Positions 37,839 to 47,202 of a stretch of 64,000 bases of DNA are shown here, piece after piece. The notes below the pieces were generated by a model. That model was given only the letters and a program-made list of their open reading frames with translations. It had not been told where the DNA came from and made no database searches. Each line of letters starts with the position of its first letter. The stretch's first letter is position 1. This stretch comes from Planctomycetota bacterium (GTDB lineage Bacteria; Planctomycetota; Planctomycetia; Pirellulales; Pirellulaceae). The stretch lies in NCBI GenBank assembly GCA_029259935.1, contig JAJDEH010000091.1, forward strand, positions 1-64,000, given 5' to 3'. Position numbers and translations under genes: made by a program.

Positions 37839-38528
37839 GTGTCTCATACCTACGAGTATCCACGCCCCGCGTTGACTGTCGACTGCGTCGTCTTCGGCAT
37901 GGACGACCAGGGACTGAAGGTCTTATTGATTCAACGGGACGGCGCGCCGTTCGCCGGTCGTTGGGCATTGCCGGGCGGATTCGTCGATATGGACGAGACG
38001 ATTGACTCGGCCGCCCGCCGTGAATTGGAAGAAGAAACCGGCCTGAAAATTGCCTATGTCGAACAGCTTTACACCTTCGGCGACGTGAACCGCGACCCGC
38101 GTGGCCGCGTGGTTTCGGTCGCCTATTATGCCCTGGTGAAGCTCACCGACCAGCAGGCGCGAGCCGCCAGCGATGCTCGGGACGCCAAATGGTTCGCCGT
38201 CGAAAAGCTCCCCAAGCTGGCCTTCGATCACGCCAAGATCATGAAAGTCGCTATCGAGCGGCTGCGATCGAAAGTGCGTTACCAGCCGATCGGATTTGAG
38301 TTGTTGCCGAGAAAGTTCGCGCTTCGGCAGTTGCAAGATCTTTACGAAAAGATACTCGGCCGAGAACTCGATAAACGCAACTTTCGAAAAAAGATCTTGG
38401 CCCTGGACATACTGGTCGAAGTCGGCAAACAAGAACCCGGGGTCGCCCACCGCGCGGCTCGATTGTTTCGCTTTGACAAGCGGAAGTACGACCGCCTGGT
38501 AAGACGAGGCGTAAATTTCGAGATCTAA
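37839..38528 (+). CDS. nrtR: NrtR-type Nudix transcriptional regulator of NAD metabolism
   Basis: A 229-residue protein starting at GTG with AAGGAAG upstream, 11 bases after nadE. The Nudix domain (about 10-145) has an intact Nudix box ([20 protein letters not shown], continuing ETGL), so hydrolase activity toward ADP-ribose-like compounds is possible. The C-terminal part (about 150-229) is a winged-helix-like segment ([35 protein letters not shown]) as in NrtR. NrtR proteins repress NAD genes and respond to ADP-ribose. Position in a pncB-nadE operon strongly supports this over a plain Nudix hydrolase. Confidence 0.85.
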   Translation: MSHTYEYPRPALTVDCVVFGMDDQGLKVLLIQRDGAPFAGRWALPGGFVDMDETIDSAARRELEEETGLKIAYVEQLYTFGDVNRDPRGRVVSVAYYALVKLTDQQARAASDARDAKWFAVEKLPKLAFDHAKIMKVAIERLRSKVRYQPIGFELLPRKFALRQLQDLYEKILGRELDKRNFRKKILALDILVEVGKQEPGVAHRAARLFRFDKRKYDRLVRRGVNFEI

Positions 38529-38608
38529 CAAGCCTGCTCGTATCCTGGGCCATGACGATGGTCACCGCATTTCGTCGGATCAATCCGGCTCCTCGCTCGC
38601 GAGTTCCC

Positions 38609-40561
38609 TCACTCGCCGGTTGGTGCCCGCCGGCGGTCGGCAATCGACACGGCATCGATACGGCCCAATAAGATCAGGCGCTCGTCCTTCAGAAAGTACT
38701 TGACCGTCTTCACGACGCCAATCTCGGGCGGTAGATGTTCTTCCAAGCGAGCAAATTGTTCCTGGGTCGTGATGACGAAGGGTTCCGGATTGTCGGTTAG
38801 AAATAGGCCAACAAACGAAGCCGGGTCGTTTTCGTTTAGAGAAAGTTCTCGGATCGGCCGGCGAGCATAATACACCCAAGTTGATTCCAGGCAGCCAAAG
38901 GATGCTAGTTGCGGCTGGTCGCTGCGCCGGGCAATCTCATCGAACAGCAAATGGCTTTCTTGATGGCGATCGACGCGCACGGTAATCAAGCCAAAGAAGA
39001 CCACGGCATTAACCACGGCCGTCGCGGCAAACGAAGAAGCGACCCAGTTCCGCCGTCCGTTCCACAGAAATACGAATCCGAGCGCGGCACCGAGAATCAA
39101 GATCAGCCCGATGCCGCCTAGCCATTCGTCGCCAGGCAGCAGGTTGCGGGCAACGATTGGGATGACGGCGAGTTGGGCGATTCCCGCGATCGTCAGCGAG
39201 CCAAGTGACAGCCAAAGCCAATAGCCGGCTATTCTCGCGGTCCCGCGAATCCAACGAACCATGAAGCAACCGACGAGAACCGCCAGGGCGGGATAGCAGG
39301 GTGTGATGTAGCTCGGAAGTTTCGTTTTCGCCAGCGTGAAGACGCCGACAAAGACACAAACCCAGCAGATTAGAAAAATGGAACCAACGTTCCATGCCTC
39401 CCGCCGTCGTAACTGTTGACAAAGGGACACGACAACGGGACCGGTAAACACCGACCAAGGGAAAAATCCGATCAGAATTGTGGTGAAGTAAAACAACGGC
39501 CAGCCGTGATGGTTTTCCATTGCCAAGGTCGCGCGCCCAAAATGCTCTTTCACGAAGAACGCATGAAGAAATTCGCCGTCCGTGCGCAGGCCGACCCACA
39601 CAAACCACGGCGCGGCCACGGCAAGGGCAATGGCGAGCGCCGTGAGTGGGCGCATGTACCAACAGGTGTTGAAAAAGTGTCCTGGTGAAAACGGGCTGGT
39701 CAAACGTTGCAGGTCGCGTCGCCGCCATACGAACCCGATCATGGCGAGAACGAGAACGGCAATCGCCAGAATTTTGAGTCCACCCAGCGTGGCGGAAGCG
39801 TCGAGCAACAGAATTACCGCCAACACGGAAAGAACTTGGAGTGGGCTCCAGCCCGGTACTGGGCCATCGGCTGGCTCGTCCTTGGAACTGGATAACCGCG
39901 AGTTCGGCAACCGGACGATGAGCAGAAACATCCCAATGACCGCCGTTGGCAGGACAAGCCCCACGGGTCCTTTGGCGAGAATGCCGAGTCCCATGAAGAA
40001 GTACATTAGAGCGACGGTTGCCCATGACCGTGGAAAGTAATGGCCTTCGTTTTTCAGCCGCGGCGCGGCGTTTTCGTCGCTGTCGACCCGGTTCTGCTTG
40101 AACGTCCCCAGAATATAAACCAGCAGCGCCATCGTGCTACAAAAGATGAGTACCGAATCGGGAGTGGCAGCGCGGCCGGCGACATCGAACATCAACGCGG
40201 TCGCCAAAATGATCGCCGACCACAGCCCCACACGGGCGTTAAACAGGCGACGACCAATGTGGTAGGTGGCTAGCACCGTGCCCAGCGCCAAGGCCGCCGA
40301 CCAGAATCGAGCCGCGAACTCATTGAAGCCAAACATGCCGTAGGCCGAAATGATCAGCCAATACAGCAGCACGGGCTTCGCGTCGCGCGATTGTCCATTA
40401 AACAGGGGAACAACAAGATCCGCCGCCTCCCACATTTCTCTGGCGCAACCTGCGTTTCTAGGTTCATCCCGATCCCAAAGGCGCGCCGTGCCCAGGTTCG
40501 TGAACAGGACGACAACCGTGATGGTAACCAGCAACGCGTGGTGCCAAACAAACTGTTTCAT
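38609..40561 (-). CDS. ArnT-like GT83 family membrane glycosyltransferase
   Basis: A 650-residue protein with about 12 membrane segments. The N-terminal periplasmic loop motif WDRDEPRNAGCAREM carries the acidic residues used by GT-C enzymes, and KPVLLYWLIISAYGMFG follows as in ArnT/PMT proteins. The C-terminal soluble domain (after about 530) is short. Such enzymes move a sugar from a polyprenyl phosphate carrier to lipid A, protein or another acceptor outside the cytoplasm. The substrate cannot be read from sequence. It is convergent to nrtR with an 80-base gap. Confidence 0.85.
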   Translation of the reverse strand: MKQFVWHHALLVTITVVVLFTNLGTARLWDRDEPRNAGCAREMWEAADLVVPLFNGQSRDAKPVLLYWLIISAYGMFGFNEFAARFWSAALALGTVLATYHIGRRLFNARVGLWSAIILATALMFDVAGRAATPDSVLIFCSTMALLVYILGTFKQNRVDSDENAAPRLKNEGHYFPRSWATVALMYFFMGLGILAKGPVGLVLPTAVIGMFLLIVRLPNSRLSSSKDEPADGPVPGWSPLQVLSVLAVILLLDASATLGGLKILAIAVLVLAMIGFVWRRRDLQRLTSPFSPGHFFNTCWYMRPLTALAIALAVAAPWFVWVGLRTDGEFLHAFFVKEHFGRATLAMENHHGWPLFYFTTILIGFFPWSVFTGPVVVSLCQQLRRREAWNVGSIFLICWVCVFVGVFTLAKTKLPSYITPCYPALAVLVGCFMVRWIRGTARIAGYWLWLSLGSLTIAGIAQLAVIPIVARNLLPGDEWLGGIGLILILGAALGFVFLWNGRRNWVASSFAATAVVNAVVFFGLITVRVDRHQESHLLFDEIARRSDQPQLASFGCLESTWVYYARRPIRELSLNENDPASFVGLFLTDNPEPFVITTQEQFARLEEHLPPEIGVVKTVKYFLKDERLILLGRIDAVSIADRRRAPTGE

Positions 40562-40805
40562 CAGTGCAATTCCCTCATTTCCGCCAGCAAAAACGGGCGG
40601 CGAGGGAGTCTAGGAAAGGGGACGCGGACCTACAACCTCAGTTTCATGACAGCACGACTCGAACGACACGCCGCCTGTTGCCTAAATGCCCAAGGACGGG
40701 CGATCAGTTGCGAAGGTTCGGATTGACTCAAAGCGCCGAACATGCCACCTTGTCGTGCCTCACAATTCTGACAGCACACCCTCCCCCAAGTCATGAGGTG
40801 CACGG

Positions 40806-43040
40806 ATGCACATTCTATCGTTGAATATCTGCTGCGTGTTGATCGCGCAGTTGCCAACGGCTGGCCCCACTCCCAACACGCGGCCCGCGACGGAACAACA
40901 GCCGCTGCAATTCCAAGCACCCCGGGTTTTTGTTGAGCCGCCGGTGCTTGTGCCCCTCAAGGGCAACACCCGCGCGCTTGCCCCACCGGCACGAATCGCT
41001 GATCCGCCCGCCGTGGAAAGGGCCACGCCGACGCTTGCGCAACCAGCCCGCGCGGAATCAAACCTGGCACCCACGTCGGCGATTATTCCAGACAAACCCA
41101 GAACCGTTCCCGTCGCCCCGCGGCCGGACGGGCGGGAACAGAGCGCGGTGATTCAAGCCGACGCGGTCGAACCCAACGGGCCTCGATCCACGGCGACCCA
41201 AACAAACGCCACGCAGCCACTTTCTTCATCCGCCTCGGATGGCACGTTGTTGGCCAAGGAGATTCTGCTGGACGCCCTGGCGGATACGCGGGCGACTTCA
41301 CTAAAGGGAACACGCATTCCCATGTTGCGCGTGTTGGAAGGGAATCGCGATCGAGATCAGCAACGGGCGGGGGTCAAAGCTTACTGGCGGGCGGCGTTGT
41401 CGGTCGCGGATTTACACCACGCCACCGATGAAGTCGACTTGTTGGCGGGACTGTCCGCGCCGGTGTCGGTGCTGGCGGATTCGCAGTTGCGTGCTGTTCG
41501 GTCCGCCGCATTGGCTCGAAAACGCGAAGCACTGCTGGCGGCTGTCGCCTCGCAATACGATCTGGCCGAACAGATCCGCTGGTCAAACGACAACTTGCCC
41601 CTACCGAGCGACCGCCCCGTGGTCGGTCGTTATAAAACTCGGTTTGCCGAAATGTTCGTCCGGCGCACGCCTCCCAGCGGAATTCGCCGAATCAACGACA
41701 TGCTGCCGCATTACCTGCATCTGATTCACGCCCGCGCCAGCGCGGTCGAATCGTCGCGGGAGCTGCTTTACTCATCAGTCGACAGCTATCAATCGGGGCA
41801 GTTGGCGTTAAGCGAAGTATTGCGCGCGTTTAGCGGCTTGCGCGATCAACGAATCAGTTTCTTGGCGGCGGTGCGCGATTACAACGCCATGATTTCCGAT
41901 TATGCGTTAACGGTGGTCGGCCCCTCGGTCTCGCGGCACGATCTCGTTTCTACCCTGGTCGTGAACAAATCACGTGTTGCTTCGACGCCAAGTACGACGC
42001 GGCCCAGTTTGATTCGATCGGGCGTTCCGAACGTCCCGTCGGGAGCAGTTTCCAACACTCCACCATCGCTGAGCGGTCCGCCGTCCACGCCCCGATCGGC
42101 CATCGCCGACCCAGGCACGACCCGCTCAATTTTGGATCCGCAGCCCACTACCGTGCCTACGGTGCCAAGCGCTCCGTCGGCGGTGAGCCGTCCGCCATTC
42201 GTGCCGCGATCGTTTTCCGAGCCACCGCGGGATAGACAACCCAGTAGTATCCAGCCGAGCAACAGTCTTCCCAACAACAGCTTTCCGAACAGCAGTCCGC
42301 CGATGAATCGCCAGCCCATCGGCGTTCTGCCAAACGGCGATTTCCCAAACAGCAACCAACCGAGTAACGCCCTTCCGAAGAGCGGCCTGCCAGCCAGCAG
42401 CCAGCCCAACGCCGCTCTGCCAAACAGCAATTTCCCAAACGGCAACCAGCCGAGTAACACGTTTCCGAAGCGCAGCCTGCCAGGCAGCAGTCAACCCAAC
42501 AACGCTCTGCCAAACAGCAATTTCCCTAACAGCAACCAGCCGAGTAACACCCTTCCGAATAGCAGCCTGCCACGGAACGCTCTGCCCAACAGCAGCTTTC
42601 CGAACAACCTTCAGCCGCGTAACACGATTCCAAACAGCAGCCCGCCCAACGGCAACTTCCCCAACAGCGGTCAGGCAGGCGGCAACTCGTTCGATTCTAG
42701 GTCCGCAATTCCCAACGGACGCCCGTCCGAGTTCCAGCCGAATAGCACGCGGCCGTCGAATCCCGCGAGCAAAGCTGGTTTGCCGCCTGCGGTTGGTTCG
42801 GCCAACCGTAATAGCAACATCCCACCGGAGTTTAGCCCCCAAAAGGCTCCGATAACTAAATCACCGCTTTCTCGACCCAAGATTCCGGCCACTTCGATCG
42901 GCGACGACTTTAAGGTCCCCGCGCGCAAGGATCCTCTGCCCACCTCGCCGCCGTCGTCGCCCCCCAACCAATTCCGGCTTGACGACAGCAAGAGCTTCAC
43001 GCCGCCCGCTCCGTCAACGACGAAATCCGGTTCTCCATAG
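40806..43040 (+). CDS. Secreted protein with helical domain and Asn/Pro/Ser-rich tandem repeats
   Basis: A 744-residue protein with a short hydrophobic N terminus and a Pro/Ala-rich region to about 130. A helical region (about 135-385) has LLDALADTRATSLKGTRIPM and YNAMISDYALTVVGPSVSRH, similar to the coiled-coil part of TolC-like planctomycete proteins but without a beta-barrel. From about 480 to 620 it has degenerate tandem repeats of LPNSxFPNSxQPSN. The last 120 residues are Pro/Ser-rich. It could be an envelope-spanning or wall-associated protein. GAGGTG lies upstream of ATG. The gene stands alone. Confidence 0.75.
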   Translation: MHILSLNICCVLIAQLPTAGPTPNTRPATEQQPLQFQAPRVFVEPPVLVPLKGNTRALAPPARIADPPAVERATPTLAQPARAESNLAPTSAIIPDKPRTVPVAPRPDGREQSAVIQADAVEPNGPRSTATQTNATQPLSSSASDGTLLAKEILLDALADTRATSLKGTRIPMLRVLEGNRDRDQQRAGVKAYWRAALSVADLHHATDEVDLLAGLSAPVSVLADSQLRAVRSAALARKREALLAAVASQYDLAEQIRWSNDNLPLPSDRPVVGRYKTRFAEMFVRRTPPSGIRRINDMLPHYLHLIHARASAVESSRELLYSSVDSYQSGQLALSEVLRAFSGLRDQRISFLAAVRDYNAMISDYALTVVGPSVSRHDLVSTLVVNKSRVASTPSTTRPSLIRSGVPNVPSGAVSNTPPSLSGPPSTPRSAIADPGTTRSILDPQPTTVPTVPSAPSAVSRPPFVPRSFSEPPRDRQPSSIQPSNSLPNNSFPNSSPPMNRQPIGVLPNGDFPNSNQPSNALPKSGLPASSQPNAALPNSNFPNGNQPSNTFPKRSLPGSSQPNNALPNSNFPNSNQPSNTLPNSSLPRNALPNSSFPNNLQPRNTIPNSSPPNGNFPNSGQAGGNSFDSRSAIPNGRPSEFQPNSTRPSNPASKAGLPPAVGSANRNSNIPPEFSPQKAPITKSPLSRPKIPATSIGDDFKVPARKDPLPTSPPSSPPNQFRLDDSKSFTPPAPSTTKSGSP
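42247..42675 (+). repeat. In-frame tandem repeats
   Basis: Imperfect units of about 60-66 bases (for example starting AACCAGCCGAGTAACACxCTT) repeat about six times, encoding LPNSNFPNSNQPSN-like peptides. Neighbouring units differ by point changes, typical of repeat expansion in a low-complexity linker. Confidence 0.8.
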
Positions 43041-43112
43041 CACGATGCTGGGCAAGGTCCGTTACAACTGCCCGACTCGTTTGTCCGACGGCCCAAGGCG
43101 GAATTAAACCAT

Positions 43113-45323
43113 TTACCGATTCGGCTTGAGGACCACCACTCCCAATGGCGGTAGGTTGACCTTGATCGAGTGTGGGCGGGCATGGCAGCCGTCGGACGAA
43201 GCTTCCATCACCGGGGGGTTGCCGGCGTTGCTGCCACCGTAGTATTCCGAATCGCTGTTGTAGATCTCGCGATACGAACCGCCTTGCGGAAGACCGATCG
43301 GGTAGCCCTCGCGCAACACCGGCGTGAAATTGCAACAGACGACGAGAAAGTCCTGTGGGTCTTTCGCCTTCCGCATGTAGACCAGCACGCTGTCGGTGTG
43401 GTTCTGGCAGTCGATCCACTCGAACCCGTGGCCGTCGAAGTCCAGTTCGTGCAAGGCCGGTTCGCGGCGATACATGGCGTTCAAATCAGTGACCGCCTTT
43501 TGCACTCCCTGGTGCGTGTCCCATTTCAACAGGTCCCACTGCAATTCCCCGTCGTGGTTCCATTCGTTCCACTGGCCGAAGTCGCTGCCCATGAACAGCA
43601 GCTTCTTACCCGGGTGTGTCCACATGTAGGAATACAACAGACGCAAGTTGGCGAACCGCTGCCATTGGTCGCCCGGCATTTGGTCTAGCAGGGCTCCCTT
43701 GCCATGCACGATTTCGTCGTGGGAAAGTGGCAGGGCAAAATTCTCGGTGAAGGCATAGATCAAACTGAACGTCAGTTCGTCTTGGTGGAACTTGCGATGA
43801 ATCGGCTCGAGCTGCATATACCGCAACGTGTCGTTCATCCAGCCCATGTTCCATTTGATGCTGAAGCCCAATCCGCCGGTATACGTCGGGTGGGAAACGC
43901 CTCCCCACGCCGTCGATTCCTCGGCGATAGTTAGCACGCCAGGATAGTGGCCGTGCGTGTGTTCGTTGAATTCCTTAAGCAACGAAATTGCTTCCAAGTT
44001 TTCACGGCCGCCAAAAACGTTCGGCACCCAGTCGCCTTCTTCGCGGCTGTAATCCAGATACAGCATTGAAGCGACCGCATCCACGCGCAGTCCGTCGATG
44101 TGGTATTTGTCGAGCCAGAACATGGCGTTGGCTAACAAGAAGTTACGAACCTCGCTACGGCCATAGTTGAAGATCATCGTGCCCCAGTCGGGATGCTCAC
44201 CCTGACGCGGATCGGCGTGCTCATAAAGGGCGCTGCCGTCAAAACGCCGTAGGCCATGGGCGTCGCGCGGGAAGTGGGCGGGAACCCAATCCAAGATCAC
44301 GCCCAGGTCGTGCTGATGACAATAATCGACGAAGTACATGAAGTCTTCCGGGCTGCCGTGGCGGCTGGTCACGGCAAAATGCCCCACTGTCTGATAGCCC
44401 CAACTGCCCGAAAACGGATGTTCGCTGATTGGCAGCAGTTCGACATGCGTGTAGCCGAGCCGCTGGCAGTATTCAACCAGCCGATGCGCCAGTTCGCGGT
44501 AGTTCAGCCAGCCGTGCGGGCCGTCGCCGCCACGTTGCCAACTTCCCAGGTGCACTTCGTAGATCGAAATGGGGCCGTTAAGCTGGTCGGTGCTAATACG
44601 TCGATCGAGCCACTGCGAGTCTTGCCACGAGTATTGATCCAAGTCGGCGACGATGGATGCGGTGGACGGCGGCAGTTCGGCGGCAAAACCATAGGGATCG
44701 GCTTTCTCGACCGTGTCGCCGTCATCTTGCCGCACTTGATACTTATACAACTCGCCCACGCCCAGGTTGGGGATGAACAACTCCCAAACACCGCTGGGGA
44801 TCAGCTTCCTCATGCCGTGCTGGCGGCCATCCCACTGGTTGAAGCCACCGATGACACTGATGCTTTGCGCGTTGGGTGCCCACACGGAAAAATGGACGCC
44901 TTGGATCCCATCGACGGTGCGAGGATGAGCGCCCATTTTGCGGTACAGGTTAAGTTCCGTTCCTTCGCCGAAGAGATACAGATCGTGGTCGGTCCACAGG
45001 GAATCGAAGCTGTAGGGGTCGTGCATGATACGTGTTTCGCCGTGCTTGTTCTGGGTGCGAATTTGATACTTGGGGCGACTCCGCACATGCGGCGGACAGA
45101 TCGCTTCGTAAAGCCCCTCGGGATGAATTTGCTGCATTCGCCGTGACTCGCCGTGGGCCTGATCCACGATCCAAGCCTTGTCCGATCCGGGTAAGAAGGC
45201 ACGGATCGCCACGGCGTCTTGGCCATTATGCCGAACTTCGTGCGGTCCGAGCAAATCGAATGGGCTTGAGCTGCGACCGTGAACCAAAGCTTCCACATTG
45301 CAAGTGAAGGTGCTACCCTGCAC
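43113..45323 (-). CDS. glgB: 1,4-alpha-glucan branching enzyme
   Basis: A 736-residue GH13 enzyme: N-terminal CBM48-type modules ([29 protein letters not shown]), then the catalytic barrel with [17 protein letters not shown], nucleophile Asp in [18 protein letters not shown] (near residue 413) and acid/base Glu in [13 protein letters not shown] (near 465), and [21 protein letters not shown]. It forms alpha-1,6 branches in glycogen. The start is GTG 45323 with AAGGAG 6 bases upstream; further upstream codons are in frame but lack a binding site. It lies 19 bases after the RNase H-like gene. Confidence 0.95.
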   Translation of the reverse strand: MQGSTFTCNVEALVHGRSSSPFDLLGPHEVRHNGQDAVAIRAFLPGSDKAWIVDQAHGESRRMQQIHPEGLYEAICPPHVRSRPKYQIRTQNKHGETRIMHDPYSFDSLWTDHDLYLFGEGTELNLYRKMGAHPRTVDGIQGVHFSVWAPNAQSISVIGGFNQWDGRQHGMRKLIPSGVWELFIPNLGVGELYKYQVRQDDGDTVEKADPYGFAAELPPSTASIVADLDQYSWQDSQWLDRRISTDQLNGPISIYEVHLGSWQRGGDGPHGWLNYRELAHRLVEYCQRLGYTHVELLPISEHPFSGSWGYQTVGHFAVTSRHGSPEDFMYFVDYCHQHDLGVILDWVPAHFPRDAHGLRRFDGSALYEHADPRQGEHPDWGTMIFNYGRSEVRNFLLANAMFWLDKYHIDGLRVDAVASMLYLDYSREEGDWVPNVFGGRENLEAISLLKEFNEHTHGHYPGVLTIAEESTAWGGVSHPTYTGGLGFSIKWNMGWMNDTLRYMQLEPIHRKFHQDELTFSLIYAFTENFALPLSHDEIVHGKGALLDQMPGDQWQRFANLRLLYSYMWTHPGKKLLFMGSDFGQWNEWNHDGELQWDLLKWDTHQGVQKAVTDLNAMYRREPALHELDFDGHGFEWIDCQNHTDSVLVYMRKAKDPQDFLVVCCNFTPVLREGYPIGLPQGGSYREIYNSDSEYYGGSNAGNPPVMEASSDGCHARPHSIKVNLPPLGVVVLKPNR

Positions 45324-45342
45324 GTGATTCTCCTTATTTTCT

Positions 45343-45975
45343 CTAGCGCCCCTGCTGGGCGCGGGCATGATGCGAAGGTTGGATTTTTCTTGACTTGTGG
45401 GCAAACAAACCCTTGGGACGCGGCACCGCCGATTCGCGAGGATCTTGTTTGGTCGGTTGGCCCGCGGTTTGCCAAGCTGCTAACAGGTTTCGAAGCGGTT
45501 GCAAAATGCGCGGCCCCGTCTGTTTCGTGCCGGGTGCCGGTCGGCTGGGTTCTTCGCTGGACTGCTCTTGATGAGCAGAATCAAAGCGCCAATATCGGCA
45601 CTCGACCTGATGGAAATCCATAGCACGGTCAATGCGCTGCCACAGATCGCCATTCTTGATGGGGGTCATTTGCCCAAACCGCTCCCACTGCCAATCATTT
45701 TCTCGCCAAGCCTGCAAGCCATGCCGCAAGCCGCGAGAGACATAGCGACTGGGCGTAATCAGCGTGACTCGCGACGGTTGGTCGAGCGCTTCGAGACCGC
45801 GGACCACGGCCAGCAATTCAAGCCGTTCGCCAGCAACCAGTGGCTCTTGGTCGACGACTTCAAGTTTGCCGGTGCCGTCGACCGACTCGAGAACGAACCG
45901 CCATTCGCCCGAGGTTCGGTCGTCGCGCGGGGAATTACGCGATTCCGAAAAGAGGAAATAGTGTGGAGTGATCAT
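45343..45975 (-). CDS. RNase HI-like protein lacking catalytic acids
   Basis: A 210-residue protein. Residues 1-135 align with RNase HI over its length: [20 protein letters not shown] matches the helix with catalytic Glu48, [12 protein letters not shown] matches the STDSQYV strand, and [15 protein letters not shown] matches KNVDLWQRLDAAL. But the first catalytic Asp (TDGSC) is replaced by SESRN, the third (TDS) by TPS, and the C-terminal HAG..D segment is missing. The tail is Pro/Arg-rich. It is therefore probably inactive and may bind nucleic acid or protein. It precedes glgB on the same strand. ATG 45975 is chosen over a TTG at 46023. Confidence 0.75.
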   Translation of the reverse strand: MITPHYFLFSESRNSPRDDRTSGEWRFVLESVDGTGKLEVVDQEPLVAGERLELLAVVRGLEALDQPSRVTLITPSRYVSRGLRHGLQAWRENDWQWERFGQMTPIKNGDLWQRIDRAMDFHQVECRYWRFDSAHQEQSSEEPSRPAPGTKQTGPRILQPLRNLLAAWQTAGQPTKQDPRESAVPRPKGLFAHKSRKIQPSHHARAQQGR

Positions 45976-46166
45976 CGGATTGGGAGGGAAGGTTGAAGGT
46001 CGTGAAGTGTAAAAACGGAGCAACGTGTTACTGTACGTTGTCGCCCCGAGACAGACCTTCCGTTGTCTTTGGCTTCCCTCCTGGAATCATTTTCCTCTAT
46101 CGATCTTGCTTATCGGTAAACGCGACCTATATTCGCCACCTTATCTAGCTAATTATTGCAGCAAGT

Positions 46167-46319
46167 GAAGGAGAAAGGTAGAAGGCGGAAGGTGGAAGGG
46201 ATAACGATCGGCAGGAACCGCACATCCAGAACAAGGGTCGATTCCGATCGACCGACTACCTCAATCATCCGGTCGAAGCAACCTTCCTTCTTCCGCCTTC
46301 CGCCTTCATCTTTCCCCCC
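46167..46319. repeat. Purine/pyrimidine inverted-repeat element
   Basis: A polypurine arm (46167-46200, GAAGGCGGAAGGTGGAAGG core) and a polypyrimidine arm (46282-46319, CTTCCGCCTTCCGCCTTC core) are imperfect inverted repeats about 80 bases apart. The region is noncoding. The form suggests a MITE-like or REP-like element; the arms could also form triplex or hairpin DNA. Confidence 0.6.
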
Positions 46320-46369
46320 ACCGGCACAGTCAGCGCGGCAGCTTTGAACGAGCGAGGAAGCCGTCAGAT

Positions 46370-46395
46370 TTGTTTCAGATTTCCTAAAGAAACAA
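46370..46395. promoter_or_regulatory. Inverted repeat upstream of the flp promoter
   Basis: TTGTTTC (46370-46376) and GAAACAA (46389-46395) form a perfect 7-bp inverted repeat with a 12-base spacer, ending 2 bases before the -35 box. It is a possible regulator binding site. Confidence 0.35.
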
Positions 46396-46397
46396 GT

Positions 46398-46425
46398 TTG
46401 ACAAGGGACATGGGTGACATAGGTT
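46398..46425 (+). promoter_or_regulatory. Candidate flp promoter
   Basis: A perfect TTGACA (46398-46403) with a 16-bp spacer and a weak TAGGTT (46420-46425). The predicted start lies about 100 bases upstream of the riboswitch core. Confidence 0.4.
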
Positions 46426-46528
46426 TCATTGTGAGAGGAACGAACAGTCTTTTGGACCTCTCGCCTGATCTGAGTGTTGCCGTTCGCGGCACGCTCTGGT
46501 CAGTGTGAGCCTGCTGCCTCACATCCTC

Positions 46529-46612
46529 GATAAAGGCAAACTGGTCGCAAGGCCGGGACGCAAAACCAAGGGCCGCATCGGACTCGTTCGGTGTGGAAGC
46601 CTGGTTGCCGAA
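46529..46612 (+). promoter_or_regulatory. Cyclic di-GMP-I (GEMM-I) riboswitch upstream of flp
   Basis: The conserved core is present in order: AAAGGCAAAC (46532-46541), a stem CTGGTC/GGCCGG capped by a GCAA tetraloop (46541-46556), the nearly invariant GGGACGCAAA (46555-46564), an AACC.. arm (46564-46567) with GGGCC after it, and GGAAGCCTGGTTGCC (46595-46609) that closes both stems (GGC/GCC and AACC/GGTT). This is the layout of the class I c-di-GMP aptamer including the GNRA tetraloop. It lies 220 bases upstream of the flp start. A 12-bp hairpin (46626-46651) and a 9-bp stem (46705-46713 with 46744-46752) follow and may form the expression platform; neither has a T run. Confidence 0.85.
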
Positions 46613-46831
46613 AGGATCTTGAGTTCGTTGCTGTCGATTTCGACAGTAACGAGTGAGATGAACCGGAAGGTAAGAGGGCGAGGCAATTAAATATTGTGGG
46701 TTTCCCATCCGGCTGCTTGGCAGGCTGGCGTGTTTTGCGTCTCGCCGGATGGACCCCGTAACTTGTCCAGATGCGGTCGCCATTCAGCGGCCACTCAGCC
46801 CAATTGGGCGTTTACCTCATCGGAGGATGAT

Positions 46832-47029
46832 ATGAAAAGTTTCGCCAAGAAAGTCCAACGTTTTCTCGTTTCCGAAGATGGCCCCACCGCTGTTGAATAC
46901 GCGGTTATGTTGGCTCTGATTGTTATCGTTTGCTTGACTGCGATTCAAGCCATCGGTACCAACGCCAGCTCGGCCTTCACCGATATCGCGGATGACCTTG
47001 ACGCTGCACGTACGGGCACCGTTAACTAA
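46832..47029 (+). CDS. flp: Flp-type IVb pilin
   Basis: A 65-residue prepilin. The N terminus MKSFAKKVQRFLVSEDGPTA is followed by VEYAVMLALIVIVCLTAIQA, the Flp hydrophobic helix with the Glu and Tyr after the processing site (GPTAVEYA). It should be cleaved by the A24 peptidase encoded downstream and assembled by the Tad machinery into adhesive pili. GGAGG is 5 bases upstream. It has its own leader with a c-di-GMP riboswitch and is followed by a strong terminator, so it can be expressed separately from the assembly genes. Confidence 0.93.
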   Translation: MKSFAKKVQRFLVSEDGPTAVEYAVMLALIVIVCLTAIQAIGTNASSAFTDIADDLDAARTGTVN

Positions 47030-47082
47030 CTTCGCAGGTTTTCGTCAGGCACTTTGTTTGACGTGAGCTATGTTTGAATCAG

Positions 47083-47127
47083 GGTCCCCTTGGCACCTCA
47101 CGGCGAGGAGCCAAGGTGGACCTTTTT
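47083..47127 (+). terminator. Strong intrinsic terminator after flp
   Basis: GGTCCCCTTGGC (47083-47094) pairs with GCCAAGG-T-GGACC (47110-47122), with a further CCTC/GAGG inner stem, and is followed by TTTTT (47123-47127). It begins 54 bases after the flp stop and would uncouple pilin from downstream gene expression. Confidence 0.85.
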
Positions 47128-47202
47128 GTAGGTAGGTAGAGAAAGCACGTCACGGGCCGCGAAAAAGACCAACACAACGGTCGAGGCCGGGAGATTGAAA
47201 TC

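Noticed and set aside
42247..42675. CRISPR-like array
   Set aside because: The repeats are in frame, imperfect, directly adjacent and encode a low-complexity peptide; there are no unique spacers.
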